Shown: positions 17,591 to 25,810, numbered from the stretch's first letter. The stretch: 64,000 nt of DNA from JBDZVM01 sp040255675 (GCA_040255675.1 JBDZVM010000003.1:1-64000), one strand, 5' to 3'. Notes: a model not told the origin generated them from the letters alone. Made by a program: numbers and translations.

Positions 17591-18604
17591 TCAGAGTGGG
17601 CGCAGGTTCTTCGCGCGGTACAGATCCTGGTCTGCGCGTTGCAGGAGTTGGCTAAAGTCGGCGTCGCCGTCCCAGGTGGCTACGCCGGCAGACCACGGCG
17701 TCCGGTGTGCTCCGCGTAGCCGTTCGAGCGCGTGGAGGGCCTGGGTGCGGTTGGTCTCGGGCAAGATGAGCGCGAACTCGTCGCCGCCGTAGCGGGCGAG
17801 CAGGTCACCTTTGCGGAGTTGGGCTTGCCAGGCGCTGGCGAGTTCGGTCAGCAGCGTGTCACCGGCGACATGACCGTAGGTGTCATTGACGGCTTTGAAA
17901 TCGTCCAGGTCGAGGAGAGCCAGGCTGAAGCCGCGTCGGCCTCGGCCGCTTGCGGCGAGTTCTCGTTCGGCGGCAAGCGTGAGGTAGGCACGGTTGACGA
18001 GCCCGGTCAACGGGTCGAGAGCGGCCTGCTGGCGCAGCTTCGCCACCACATGGCGCAGCATTTCGGCAGCAGCGATAACGACGGCGCTGATCACGAGCCA
18101 CGGCACGATGAGGTGCGGCACGCCGCAGGCGAGAACGCCAGCCGAAAACCCGCTCACCGAAAGGCACACGTGCACGCGGGCCAGTGGCGGCGGGAGGAAG
18201 TAGGCCGCGATCAGCACGATGCACAGGTAGAACACACCCGGTAACACCACGCCGACCGCGTCTGGCGCGCACGCCACGAGGACGCTCGCCAAGATGGTCA
18301 GCATTGCCAGCGCCGCGTTGATCATTGTCGTGGTGGCGTGACGTCGCAGGGTGATCAACAGCGGTGCGGCACCCAGCCCAACTATGCCGCACGACTGCGA
18401 GAGCCCGATCGGTGTGCGCGGCATCATCGGGAACCAGGCGGCAAGCAGGCATCCGACGCCGCCGACGCCGTACAGCAACCCGACGACGATGGCTACGTTC
18501 GATGGTCGCGTCGGCACGCAATACTGCGGCCCGCGAGTGGTCGATAGCGCCACGACTTCTTGGTGCCTAGCGGCGACGCTAGCGCTCCGCGCGATGGTCA
18601 ACAC
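17591..18604 (-). CDS. Membrane-bound diguanylate cyclase (GGDEF)
   Basis: Synthesises cyclic di-GMP. About six hydrophobic segments (roughly 37-180) form a membrane sensor region. A cytoplasmic GGDEF domain (about 190-335) follows, with DPLTGLVNRAYL at its entry and an intact GGDEF active site at 273-277. The RxxD inhibitory site RKGD is at 264-267, exactly five residues before GGDEF, so product feedback inhibition is likely. No EAL domain is fused. At 337 residues it is of normal size. The N-terminus is uncertain, since the first 30 residues have no distinctive features. It has no functional neighbour. Confidence 0.85.
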   Translation of the reverse strand: MLTIARSASVAARHQEVVALSTTRGPQYCVPTRPSNVAIVVGLLYGVGGVGCLLAAWFPMMPRTPIGLSQSCGIVGLGAAPLLITLRRHATTTMINAALAMLTILASVLVACAPDAVGVVLPGVFYLCIVLIAAYFLPPPLARVHVCLSVSGFSAGVLACGVPHLIVPWLVISAVVIAAAEMLRHVVAKLRQQAALDPLTGLVNRAYLTLAAERELAASGRGRRGFSLALLDLDDFKAVNDTYGHVAGDTLLTELASAWQAQLRKGDLLARYGGDEFALILPETNRTQALHALERLRGAHRTPWSAGVATWDGDADFSQLLQRADQDLYRAKNLRPL

Positions 18605-18824
18605 GACCGTCCGCAGCGCATTCTTGCCCTCCGTGAGGACCGTCGACCAACAGATACCGAGACCGCGAAGCGGCCCCGCTCAAGCTGAGCCGACCTGTTC
18701 CATTCGACAGACAGACCAAGAACATGAGAAGACTTCTCCGGCTACCCGGCACCAGCCCGCGGACCGTCTGCCAATCTTCGGCGAAACGGCGTGGAGTTAT
18801 CGGCTGGGTGGCGCGAGCGGAGGC

Positions 18825-18863
18825 GATGCAATACTGTTGCATCTGAAATGCACTTCAGATGCA
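18825..18863 (+). promoter_or_regulatory. Promoter/operator of the RHH-PIN toxin-antitoxin operon
   Basis: Two overlapping palindromes share half-sites of TGCATC. GATGCAA (18825-18831) pairs with TTGCATC (18837-18843), and TGCATCTGAA (18838-18847) pairs with TTCAGATGCA (18854-18863). A -10-like TACTGT (18832-18837) lies in the first spacer. The right end merges with the AGGAGG ribosome site (18863-18868). This is the layout expected for autorepression by the ribbon-helix-helix antitoxin. Confidence 0.75.
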
Positions 18864-18873
18864 GGAGGCCCGG

Positions 18874-19128
18874 ATGACAACTACGGTCGGGTTCGCCGTC
18901 GCGGACGAGGATCGCAAGGATCTCGAGGAGCTCGTCGCCTATTTCGGGCAGGGCAACCGGTCGGCATACCTGCGGGCGACGTTGAAGGTCATGCGATCGG
19001 TGAAGATCGCCGAAGAACTGCGCGATCTGCAGGCCTACGGTCAGACGAAACTGGTTGAGGCGGGCCACGCGTTGGACGAGGTTCCCGACTTGGTTAGGCA
19101 ATCGCGTCGCTCCCGCCCGTCGAGATGA
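18874..19128 (+). CDS. Ribbon-helix-helix antitoxin
   Basis: Small 84-residue protein from the ATG at 18874, which follows AGGAGG by 5 nt. The N-terminal part (about 1-45: a short beta strand TTVGFAVADEDRKDL, then LEELVAYFGQGNRSAYLRATLKVM) fits an RHH DNA-binding domain. The C-terminal part (IAEELRDLQAYGQTKLVEAGHALDEVPDLVRQ) would wrap the toxin. Its stop overlaps the toxin start in an ATGA, giving translational coupling. It should repress its own operon through the palindromes just upstream. The lack of a named family match means the RHH call rests on size, pattern and context. Confidence 0.75.
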   Translation: MTTTVGFAVADEDRKDLEELVAYFGQGNRSAYLRATLKVMRSVKIAEELRDLQAYGQTKLVEAGHALDEVPDLVRQSRRSRPSR

Positions 19129-19631
19129 GCTCGCCGGGCCCGGTGGCGATCCCGGTCGTCTTCGACGTCAATGTGCTCGTCGCGGCCGGCGCCGGCGGCA
19201 ACTCGCCATTCCGGTCGTGGCCATCGCCGCCGCCCACCTCGGGCAACCCGGCGGCCGACAGTCTTGGGGTAATCGTCGACGCGGCCGAGTTCGCGTTGTG
19301 GCTGTCGCCGCACATCCTCGACGAGACTCGCCGCGTTCTCATGGACGTGCTCGGTTGGGAATCCCACAAGGCGCAGGAGTTCGCCGGGGTGGTCCAAGAA
19401 GCTGCCGAGCATTCCGGCGGGAGAGTCGCCGACCCGCCGCACACGGTAGGGGACTGCCCCGACTGGGAGGACAACTTCGTCCTCGACCTCGTCGTTGATG
19501 TCGGCGCCTTGATGCTGGTTTCGGCCGACGCCGACCTCATCTCGATGTCACCGTGGCGTGGCGTCCCCATCCTGACGCCTACCCAGTTCGCTGGACGCGT
19601 GGACGGCATGCGCCGCCACCGAAACCGCTAA
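19125..19631 (+). CDS. PIN-domain toxin (putative toxin component, PIN_3-like)
   Basis: Predicted Mg-dependent ribonuclease of 168 residues. Acidic residues are placed as in PIN domains: D14 in VVFDVNVLVAA, E67 in LDETRRVL, D116 in DWEDNFVLDL, and D135/D137 in VSADADLIS. An insertion rich in Ser/Pro/Gly (about 25-47) is longer than in typical VapC proteins and fits the longer PIN_3 branch. The ATG overlaps the antitoxin stop by 4 bp. The nearest mobile-like feature is only the tRNA-Leu gene about 0.9 kb away, so recent transfer is possible but not shown. Confidence 0.8.
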   Translation: MSSPGPVAIPVVFDVNVLVAAGAGGNSPFRSWPSPPPTSGNPAADSLGVIVDAAEFALWLSPHILDETRRVLMDVLGWESHKAQEFAGVVQEAAEHSGGRVADPPHTVGDCPDWEDNFVLDLVVDVGALMLVSADADLISMSPWRGVPILTPTQFAGRVDGMRRHRNR

Positions 19632-19767
19632 TCCAAACTGTGTCCGAGCGCTCCTCGAGGTGGCCTTGCCTCGGGCGCGAAGACCGCCTTGTCCTTCACC
19701 GTGCCGCGCCCGCTTCGCGGCGAGATGCCGTCGTAAGTCGGCGCGGTTCAGTGGCGCGATGTGAGCC

Positions 19768-20367
19768 TTATCTTGCTTGGTGGCCGGGTGGGGTGGCGTC
19801 CTCGCCGAGTTCGACTCGTCGGGTCAACGATGCCAGCTCGGGTCGGCGGCTAAGGCTGTTCACGAGCGTGGCCGGTCCGCCGACGCAGCTCCAGTCGTCG
19901 TCCCACAGGGTAGAGATCAGCCAGGAACGGTCGGCGGGAAACATCAGGTTGGGCAGGTGCCCCCACCAGAAGGACCCGCGGTCCCAGCGGCGCCAGATGG
20001 CGGCTTGCTCGGGTCCGGCCTGCACCAGGACGTAGGGCCAGTTGCTGTACAGGTTCACTCTGGGCGCGTCGGGAAACACGACATCATCGGCTCCGGTGTC
20101 CAAGTAGGCGAGCCACCACGGCTGGGGGGCGGTGTGCTCGCGGAGCACTGACAGCACGGCGTGGTCGCGGCGTTGGTGATCGCCACCGTGTTCGGGCAGC
20201 AGGATGGTGGCGTAGCTAAGAAAGATCGGCGGGATCGCGGATGTGATTGTGGTGCCGACGGTCGTGCCGGCTGCGATCCACGCGACGTCGGCATCGGTTC
20301 CCAGCTGCCAACTCTGTCCGTCTCGAACGACCGCGCTCAGGGTCGGTCGTGCAGTGGGCTCGGGCAT
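19768..20367 (-). CDS. Hypothetical protein, aromatic-rich
   Basis: I do not recognise a family. From the ATG at 20367 the product has 200 residues. A GTG at 20487 would extend it but would leave only 8 bp to the tRNA gene. Notable features are a glycine/threonine-rich hydrophobic stretch (WIAAGTTVGTTITSAIPPIFLSYATILLP) and many tryptophans in the second half (PWWLAYLDTG, WRRWDRGSFWWGH, LWDDDWSCVGG), with no signal peptide. A repeated pattern DDVVFP and NWPYVL suggests a soluble enzyme-like fold. It is a lone gene between the toxin-antitoxin pair and tRNA-Leu, a typical accessory position. Confidence 0.5.
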   Translation of the reverse strand: MPEPTARPTLSAVVRDGQSWQLGTDADVAWIAAGTTVGTTITSAIPPIFLSYATILLPEHGGDHQRRDHAVLSVLREHTAPQPWWLAYLDTGADDVVFPDAPRVNLYSNWPYVLVQAGPEQAAIWRRWDRGSFWWGHLPNLMFPADRSWLISTLWDDDWSCVGGPATLVNSLSRRPELASLTRRVELGEDATPPGHQAR

Positions 20368-20495
20368 CGGGAAGCGCGCCGGCACCGCAGGTGTCACATC
20401 GGGATCGTTCGCGTCCACCAGGAAATCACGCCCGTTGGTGCTGCCATGGGTGCACGAACCGCACCCGCGTAAGCGTCTGAACTGCACAAACAGTG

Positions 20496-20580
20496 TGTCC
20501 GAGGGGGGACTTGAACCCCCATGCCCTATACGGGCACTAGCACCTCAAGCTAGCGCGTCTGCCTATTCCGCCACCCGGAC
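20496..20580 (-). tRNA. tRNA-Leu (anticodon GAG)
   Basis: An 85-nt gene read from 20580 down to 20496. The acceptor arm GTCCGGG pairs with CTCGGAC plus discriminator A. The anticodon stem CTAGC/GCTAG encloses loop TTGAGGT with GAG at 20544-20546. A long variable arm (TGCCCGTATAGGGCA) and a T-arm GGGGGTTCAAGTCCCCC follow, as expected for leucine tRNA. CCA is not encoded. Confidence 0.95.
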
Positions 20581-20662
20581 GTGGAGCCCTGCGGTGCACA
20601 GGACCGGCGTACACCATACCAACGGCTGACGGTGATCGGCGCATCCCTCCCGACCATCGCAT

Positions 20663-20716
20663 ACGACACCGCACCGACCGACACCGTCGCCGACGACACC
20701 GCACCGACACCGCACC
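20663..20716. repeat. Short direct repeats upstream of the M20 peptidase gene
   Basis: ACGACACCGCACCGAC occurs at 20663-20678 and again at 20693-20708, a 30-bp spacing, followed by a third partial copy (ACACCGCACC, 20707-20716). It lies in the 222-bp gap between tRNA-Leu and the peptidase gene. Confidence 0.6.
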
Positions 20717-20802
20717 AAACGGTAGGCGACGGATCACCCCGAAACCAGGCAGGATGGCAAGCGTCGTCCGCACCGCCGCCGTCCACGTCGTGAGGAGCTT
20801 CG

Positions 20803-22122
20803 ATGCCGCAACCTAAATCGCAGCCCAACCAGGCACTTACCGCCGAAGACGAGGTCGTCGGCTTGTGCCGCGACTTGATCAGGATCGACACGTCGAATCC
20901 GATCAAGCCCGAGCGACCGGCGGCCGAGTACGTCGCGGAGAAGCTCGCCGAGGTGGGCCTCGAACCGACGATCCTCGAGTCCGAAAAGGGGCGGGCCAGT
21001 GTCGTCGCCCGCATGGAGGGTGCCGACCAAAGCCGCGGCGCGCTGCTGATTCACGGCCACCTCGACGTCGTCCCGGCTGACAAGAGCCACTGGCAAGTCG
21101 ACCCGTTCGCCGGCGAGATCAAAGACGGCTGTCTTTGGGGTCGAGGCGCGGTCGACATGAAAGACATGGACGCTATGACCCTCGCCGTCGTCCGGCAATG
21201 GGCGCGCGAAAACCGGAGGCCGCCGCGCGACGTCGTCCTGGCGTTCGTAGCCGACGAGGAAGCCGGGGGAGCCAAGGGAGCGCGATATCTGGTCGAAAAC
21301 CACCCGCACTTGTTCGATGGCTGTACCGAATCGATCAGCGAGGTCGGCGGATTCTCCCTGGAAATAAAAGAGAATTTGCGGCTTTACCCGATCCAAACCG
21401 CGCAGCGCGGCATGGCCTGGATGAAGCTCGTCGCGAAAGGCCGGGCCGGCCACGGCAGCTTGGTCAACCGGGATAACGCGGTCACCAAACTTTCCGACGC
21501 AATATCGAGAATCGGAAACCATGAATGGCCCGTGCGGCTTACCAAAACAGTTCAGGCTTTCATCGAAGAGCTCAGCGACGCGATCGGCGTCGAGGTCGAT
21601 CCGCACGACCTCAGGCCTGCCGTCGCGAAGCTCGGCACCATCACAGCCCTGATCGCGGCGACGGTTACGAACACGGCCAACCCCACGATGCTCGACGCCG
21701 GTTACAAGGTGAACGTGATTCCGCAGGAGGCCACCGCTTTTGTCGACGGCAGATTCCTGCCTGGCTACGAAGAGGAGTTTTTCGAAACGATCGATGAACT
21801 CCTCGGCCCCGACGTCACGCGCGAAATGGTGCACCAAGACATCGCGCTCGAAACGGAATGGGACGGCGCCCTCGTCGACGCCATGAAAAACGCGTTGACC
21901 GCCGAAGACCCGCAAGCCCGACCCGTGCCGTATTGCCTGTTCGGCGGCACCGACGACAAGTCGTTTTCGCTGCTCGGCATCACCGGATACGGTTTCTCAC
22001 CGCTTCGCCTGACGCCCGACCTCGACTTTGCCGGCATGTTTCACGGCGTCGACGAACGAGTCAACGTCGAGGCGCTGACGTTCGGCGTCCGGGTACTTGA
22101 TCGATTTTTGGCGAACTCGTAG
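20803..22122 (+). CDS. M20/M25/M40-family metallopeptidase (dipeptidase/ArgE type)
   Basis: Two-zinc exopeptidase or deacylase of 439 residues. Metal-site motifs are GHLDVVP with H86, GRGAVDMKD with D118, the catalytic/metal pair E152-E153 in ADEEAGG, and a late His in DFAGMFHGVDERV. The dimerisation domain contains the GRAGHGS motif. The layout matches actinobacterial cytoplasmic M20 dipeptidases and ArgE/DapE-like enzymes; substrate unknown. GAGGAG lies upstream of the ATG. The gene ends flush against the convergent DUF5703 gene with no intergenic space. Confidence 0.82.
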   Translation: MPQPKSQPNQALTAEDEVVGLCRDLIRIDTSNPIKPERPAAEYVAEKLAEVGLEPTILESEKGRASVVARMEGADQSRGALLIHGHLDVVPADKSHWQVDPFAGEIKDGCLWGRGAVDMKDMDAMTLAVVRQWARENRRPPRDVVLAFVADEEAGGAKGARYLVENHPHLFDGCTESISEVGGFSLEIKENLRLYPIQTAQRGMAWMKLVAKGRAGHGSLVNRDNAVTKLSDAISRIGNHEWPVRLTKTVQAFIEELSDAIGVEVDPHDLRPAVAKLGTITALIAATVTNTANPTMLDAGYKVNVIPQEATAFVDGRFLPGYEEEFFETIDELLGPDVTREMVHQDIALETEWDGALVDAMKNALTAEDPQARPVPYCLFGGTDDKSFSLLGITGYGFSPLRLTPDLDFAGMFHGVDERVNVEALTFGVRVLDRFLANS

Positions 22123-22308
22123 CTACATGGTGCGGACGGCGCGGATGATGCGGCGGCGCAGCACTACGCGACGCGATCCGTCAGGGTAGAGCCGCAATCG
22201 GGCGAGTTCCCAACCGTGATGCTCGGCGGCCTCGGTGAGCAACCGGCGCGCGACGTTTCGCGAGGTGCCGCGGGGTAGCGACAAATGTCGAAACTCCCAG
22301 TCGCCCAT
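22123..22308 (-). CDS. DUF5703-family small protein
   Basis: A basic 61-residue protein starting at the ATG at 22308, preceded by GAGGG. The core (MGDWEFRHLSLPRGTSRN, ARRLLTEAAEHHGWELARLRLYPDGSRRVVLRRRI) is the pattern of actinobacterial DUF5703 proteins, whose function is unknown. The fold is probably a short beta hairpin, a helix and two strands, as in proteins that bind nucleic acid. It is convergent with and directly adjacent to the M20 peptidase gene. Confidence 0.7.
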   Translation of the reverse strand: MGDWEFRHLSLPRGTSRNVARRLLTEAAEHHGWELARLRLYPDGSRRVVLRRRIIRAVRTM

Positions 22309-22432
22309 GCCCTCATTGTGGCCGGGCGCGAGGTCGCGCGCAGCCCGACGCGCAACCCTGGTGCGCACCGCGACGGATTACGTCTTGATCTCGCATTGCG
22401 CGCTACCCCCAGTTGACCGGTAGCGTTTGACC

Positions 22433-22723
22433 ATGGCTGACGAGACCTCCGCGACGCCCGAGCAGGTTCGAGCCGCGGCTGAAGCGCTGAAAGCGGCAAT
22501 CGACACACATCTGGCCGCCGTCGAGACGCGAAGCGGTGAGAACGATCCGCGCGTTCAATCCGCGTACGACGCACTCGCGTCGGCGAGCGAGGCGTACGAC
22601 GACGTGTTGTTCTCGGCGTACGAAGAGGTGACCCCGTTCGGTCCGGTCGAGGGCCTCGAAGAGTCCGACGACGAAGACGACGAACTCGAGTGGGAGTCCG
22701 AAGAGGACGACGAAGACGAGTAG
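22433..22723 (+). CDS. Small acidic protein, often labelled primosomal protein
   Basis: A 96-residue acidic protein. The first 65 residues are a predicted helical hairpin (AEALKAAIDTHLAAVETRSGENDPRVQSAYDALASASEAYDDVLF). The tail is almost all Asp and Glu (from about residue 77). Similar short acidic proteins near this locus in other actinobacteria are annotated as primosomal proteins without firm evidence. TAGCGT lies 6 nt before the ATG, suggesting a leaderless transcript. Its last 169 bases lie opposite the 3' end of the RecD-like gene. Confidence 0.6.
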   Translation: MADETSATPEQVRAAAEALKAAIDTHLAAVETRSGENDPRVQSAYDALASASEAYDDVLFSAYEEVTPFGPVEGLEESDDEDDELEWESEEDDEDE

Positions 22724-23736
22724 CCGGCCAGCAGGGCGCGCAACAGTGTGCGGCGCGGTCGGCACGCGGGCCCGGCGATAGCTTCGGCGAAGGCGCTGCC
22801 CGCCGCCTGCACGATCGACAGGTGCCGGGTCGCGCATCGCGTGGCGCTGTAGAGCAGTTGCCGCGACAGCAGGCCGGCGGAGTCGGGGGTGAGCACCAAC
22901 ACGACCGCTGGCCAGCGACGTCCCACCGCGTCGTGCACCAGATGGGCAGCGCCGGTGTCGTCGAGCCGGGGGGCGAGAACTCGGGCCGCGGCCTCGGTCG
23001 CGGTCAGCACTTGGATCGACGTCGGATCGATGCCGAACACGCGCGGAATCGAATCGTGCACAAGTTGGCCGGCCCGGTGTGCGGCTTCGCCGGCAGAGGC
23101 GGCGTCCACGATCACAACGTCGCGGCTCGGGTCGCTGACGTCGGGCACCGCGCCGCGCGCTACCGCGGTCGCGAACGCGCTCAGTACCGCACTCGTGTCC
23201 GAGGTCTCGACCCGCGTCGGTGGCACCACGTTCGCCTCGACCACGTCGCCGAAGGCACGCCCGGGCCCCGGCGACGGCAGCGCGTCAGGATCGCCCGCCA
23301 GCACCACGCTTTCGTCGTCCGCGCAATTCCTGAAGAAGGTGGCAAGTGTCTCGACGTCGAGATACTCGGCGTCGTCGACCACAGCCGCCTCGATTTTCTG
23401 GACGACGTCGTCACGCGACGCGCCGGACGGTCCGGTCACGACGCGCAGCCGGTTCGTTTGGGCGAGCCGGGTGACGTGCGCGGCGATTTCCTGTTCGGCC
23501 TCGACCACTTTTCGAAAGCCCAACACGGACGGCGAAGGGGCCGCGACCAGCGCGGAACCCGCCGGCCCGATTTCGGCCAGCGCGTCTTCGAGACGCAGCC
23601 GGACGCCGCCGAGCACCGCGCCGGCAATTCCGGTCGGCACCACAGTGTGGCCGTCGGCGAGGGCGCGCTCGAGCAACGAATAGAGCCGGCGCGCCGCGGG
23701 GGATAGCCGGCTGGGGTCGGACGCCGACGCGTTCAT
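22555..23736 (-). CDS. RecD-like helicase-fold protein with degenerate P-loop
   Basis: 393 residues from the ATG at 23736, which overlaps the stop of the aldo/keto reductase gene in ATGA. A RecD/AAA-type core is visible: VVTGPSGASRDD at the Walker A position lacks the GKT; DDAEYLDVETLATFF plus VVLAGDPDALPS is the Walker B region; DAVGRRWPAVVLVLT with LLYSATRCATRHLSIV is the C-terminal helicase segment. I infer a non-hydrolysing or regulatory DNA-binding protein. The last 55 or so residues are a Ser-rich, low-complexity tail read from the strand opposite the acidic protein gene. Homologs probably end near ALLAG, so a stop codon may have been lost here. Confidence 0.6.
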   Translation of the reverse strand: MNASASDPSRLSPAARRLYSLLERALADGHTVVPTGIAGAVLGGVRLRLEDALAEIGPAGSALVAAPSPSVLGFRKVVEAEQEIAAHVTRLAQTNRLRVVTGPSGASRDDVVQKIEAAVVDDAEYLDVETLATFFRNCADDESVVLAGDPDALPSPGPGRAFGDVVEANVVPPTRVETSDTSAVLSAFATAVARGAVPDVSDPSRDVVIVDAASAGEAAHRAGQLVHDSIPRVFGIDPTSIQVLTATEAAARVLAPRLDDTGAAHLVHDAVGRRWPAVVLVLTPDSAGLLSRQLLYSATRCATRHLSIVQAAGSAFAEAIAGPACRPRRTLLRALLAGYSSSSSSSDSHSSSSSSSSDSSRPSTGPNGVTSSYAENNTSSYASLADASASYAD

Positions 23737-24725
23737 TCCTGGCCGGCGCCTCGCTCGGGGTAGCCAAGACTTGGAGCCGAGACGTCGTCGAGCGCGGTTC
23801 GAATCTCTTTCGGCAACACGACGTCGGCGTCCGCCAAAATGCCGAGAACTTGGGCCGCCGTCCGGGCCCCGACGAGGGCCGCCCCGACGCCGGCCCGGTC
23901 GCGCACCCACGCGAGCGCGACGCCGATCGGCGAGACGCCGAGGCCTTCAGCGGCCGTGCAGACGGCTTCGACGACGCGGCTGTGGGCTTCGTCGAGGTAC
24001 GGCTCCACGAAAGCCGCGAGATGATCGCTTGCCGCTCGCGAATCGACGGGAATCCCGGTGCGGTACTTGCCGGTGAGCACACCGCGGCCCAGTGCCGACC
24101 ACGCGACGATCGACAGGCCGGCGTCGACCGCCGCGGGAACGACCTCGCGCTCGATGCCGCGCTCGAGCAAGGAGTACTCGACCTGGGTTGAAGCGAGCGG
24201 AACCCGGCCCGGCCAGGCACGTTGCCACGTGGCGGCCTTCGCGGTCTGCCAGCCGCTGAAGTTCGCCAGGCCGACGTAGCGGGCGCGCCCCGAGGTGACC
24301 GCCGCGTCGAGCGCCGACAACGTCTCATCGAGCGGCGTCGCGGAATCGAAGCCGTGGAGTTGCCAGAGGTCGACGTGGTCGACGCCGAGCCGATCGAGGG
24401 AACCGTCGAGCGCGTCGAGCAGGTGCCTGCGCGACATGTCGCGGCGCCTGCCGTCCGCGCGCTCGTCGGGGAGGAGACCACCTGCCTTGGTGGCGATGAC
24501 GACGTCGTCTCGGTTGACGAAGTTCGCCAGCAACGTGCCGATCACGCGCTCGCTGTCGCCGGCCGCGTAAGTGTCGGCGGTGTCGAGTAGCGAGCCACCC
24601 GCGTCGACGAAAGCCTTGAGCTGGTCGGCTGCCTCGTGCTCGTCGGTGTCGCGACCCCACGTGGCCGTGCCCAGGCCGACGCACGACACCCACAGACCGC
24701 TGTTGCCGAGTCGACGCTGCTCCAT
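23733..24725 (-). CDS. Aldo/keto reductase
   Basis: NADPH-dependent carbonyl reductase of 330 residues with a TIM barrel. The catalytic tetrad is complete: D48 and Y53 in LLDTADTY, K80 in IATKAG, H124 in WQLHGFD. It starts at the ATG at 24725 (MEQRRLGNSGLWVSCVGLGT), a standard start of the YajO/Kv-beta-like branch. In-frame sequence upstream is not family-like and lies in the divergent promoter region. Its stop overlaps the RecD-like gene start, so the pair is co-translated. The physiological substrate is unknown. Confidence 0.85.
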   Translation of the reverse strand: MEQRRLGNSGLWVSCVGLGTATWGRDTDEHEAADQLKAFVDAGGSLLDTADTYAAGDSERVIGTLLANFVNRDDVVIATKAGGLLPDERADGRRRDMSRRHLLDALDGSLDRLGVDHVDLWQLHGFDSATPLDETLSALDAAVTSGRARYVGLANFSGWQTAKAATWQRAWPGRVPLASTQVEYSLLERGIEREVVPAAVDAGLSIVAWSALGRGVLTGKYRTGIPVDSRAASDHLAAFVEPYLDEAHSRVVEAVCTAAEGLGVSPIGVALAWVRDRAGVGAALVGARTAAQVLGILADADVVLPKEIRTALDDVSAPSLGYPERGAGQE

Positions 24726-24773
24726 GGCGCGAAACGCTACCGCCCAGGTGCGGGCCACGCCTCGACAAGTCGC

Positions 24774-24779
24774 TAGACT
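24774..24779 (+). promoter_or_regulatory. Leaderless -10 box of the small membrane protein gene
   Basis: TAGACT ends 7 nt before the GTG at 24787, which supports that start over upstream in-frame codons. Confidence 0.45.
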
Positions 24780-24786
24780 GCGCCTC

Positions 24787-25041
24787 GTGGCGACGTCGTC
24801 GAAGGAACCGAAGGCTCTAAGCCGCGTGCAATTCGCTGTCATTCTGGGCGTATTGGCCGCCTGTGCCATTGCCGCTCTCGTGAGCGTGGGCGCCATGGTC
24901 GCCGAGAAGCGAGTTTGCCCGTCCGAGACGCAGACATCGCGGCCCGGCAACGCGACCTGCTGGGCTTCCTATGTTCACCAAGACAAGACCGGGGTCGTCG
25001 GTATCCCGGTCGAGAGCCCGAGTTCGGCACCGGCGTCCTGA
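24787..25041 (+). CDS. Small single-span membrane protein
   Basis: 84 residues with one strong membrane helix (about 14-40: RVQFAVILGVLAACAIAALVSVGAMVA), a short basic N-terminus and a Ser/Pro-rich tail with two Cys residues. I do not recognise a family. The frame is open upstream, but that part runs antisense to the aldo/keto reductase gene. The phosphomutase gene follows closely, so the two may share a message although the latter has its own promoter box. Confidence 0.5.
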   Translation: MATSSKEPKALSRVQFAVILGVLAACAIAALVSVGAMVAEKRVCPSETQTSRPGNATCWASYVHQDKTGVVGIPVESPSSAPAS

Positions 25042-25062
25042 CGAATCGCCCACCAACCCGGT

Positions 25063-25068
25063 TAAGGT
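25063..25068 (+). promoter_or_regulatory. Leaderless -10 box of the phosphomutase gene
   Basis: TAAGGT ends 7 nt before the GTG at 25076, the start predicted independently from the histidine-phosphatase motif. Confidence 0.45.
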
Positions 25069-25075
25069 CACTTCC

Positions 25076-25798
25076 GTGACCACTGTCGTGCTGTTGCGTC
25101 ACGGCCTTACCGCGGCTACCGGCCCAGTTCTGACCGGCCGCACTCCTGGTGTTCATCTCGACGAGCGCGGCAACACGCAGGCAAAACAGGTCGCAGCGCG
25201 ACTCGCCACCGTCGCGTTGGCGGCCATCGTCAGCAGCCCCCTCGAACGCTGCCAAGAAACCGCTGAGGTGGTGTCAGCGTCGACCGGGGTGGCGGTCGAG
25301 ACGGATGCCCGGCTTATCGAATGCGGCTACGGCGACTGGACCGGCCAAGAGCTGAAACGGCTCGCCAAAGACCCGCTGTGGAAGGTGGTGCAAGCGCATC
25401 CGAGCGCGGTGACGTTTCCCGGCGCGGACGGCGAATCACTTCGTTCGGTGCAGGCGCGCGGGGTCGACGCCGTCCGGTCGTGGAATGCGAAGCTCGGCCC
25501 CGACGCGACATGGCTCGCGTGCTCGCACGGCGACGTGATCAAGGCGATCGTGGCCGACGCGCTCGGCCTGCACCTCGACACGTTCCAGCGCATCGTGATC
25601 GACCCGTGCTCCGTGACGATCGTCACCTACACGCCGTTGCGTCCGTTCGTGGTGCGGGTCAACGATTCGAGCACGGATCTCGCGTCGCTCCTGGCGCCGC
25701 CGCGCAAGCGGCGCAAGCGCACGAGTGACGCGGCGGTGGGTGGCGGCACGGGTGTCCCCAATGTGGGCGGCGGCACGGGTGCCGCGCGAGTCACGTAA
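25076..25798 (+). CDS. Histidine-phosphatase family protein (MSMEG_4193-type phosphomutase)
   Basis: Phosphatase/mutase of 240 residues with a phospho-histidine mechanism. The RHG motif is at the very N-terminus (R8-H9-G10 in VVLLRHG), SSPLERCQETAE gives the second Arg, and H151 in ACSHGDVIK is the second catalytic His. GYGDWTGQELKRLAKDPLW is typical of the actinobacterial MSMEG_4193 group. The C-terminal tail holds two copies of VGGGTG. It is followed by the DUF3090 and SCO1664-like genes, an order seen in many actinobacteria. The reaction in vivo is not established. Confidence 0.82.
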   Translation: MTTVVLLRHGLTAATGPVLTGRTPGVHLDERGNTQAKQVAARLATVALAAIVSSPLERCQETAEVVSASTGVAVETDARLIECGYGDWTGQELKRLAKDPLWKVVQAHPSAVTFPGADGESLRSVQARGVDAVRSWNAKLGPDATWLACSHGDVIKAIVADALGLHLDTFQRIVIDPCSVTIVTYTPLRPFVVRVNDSSTDLASLLAPPRKRRKRTSDAAVGGGTGVPNVGGGTGAARVT

Positions 25799-25810
25799 GG
25801 TTTCAAAGCC

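Noticed and set aside
20496..20580. tRNA-Leu as an integration site of a genomic island
   Set aside because: I found no integrase gene and no repeated copy of the tRNA 3' end within the window.
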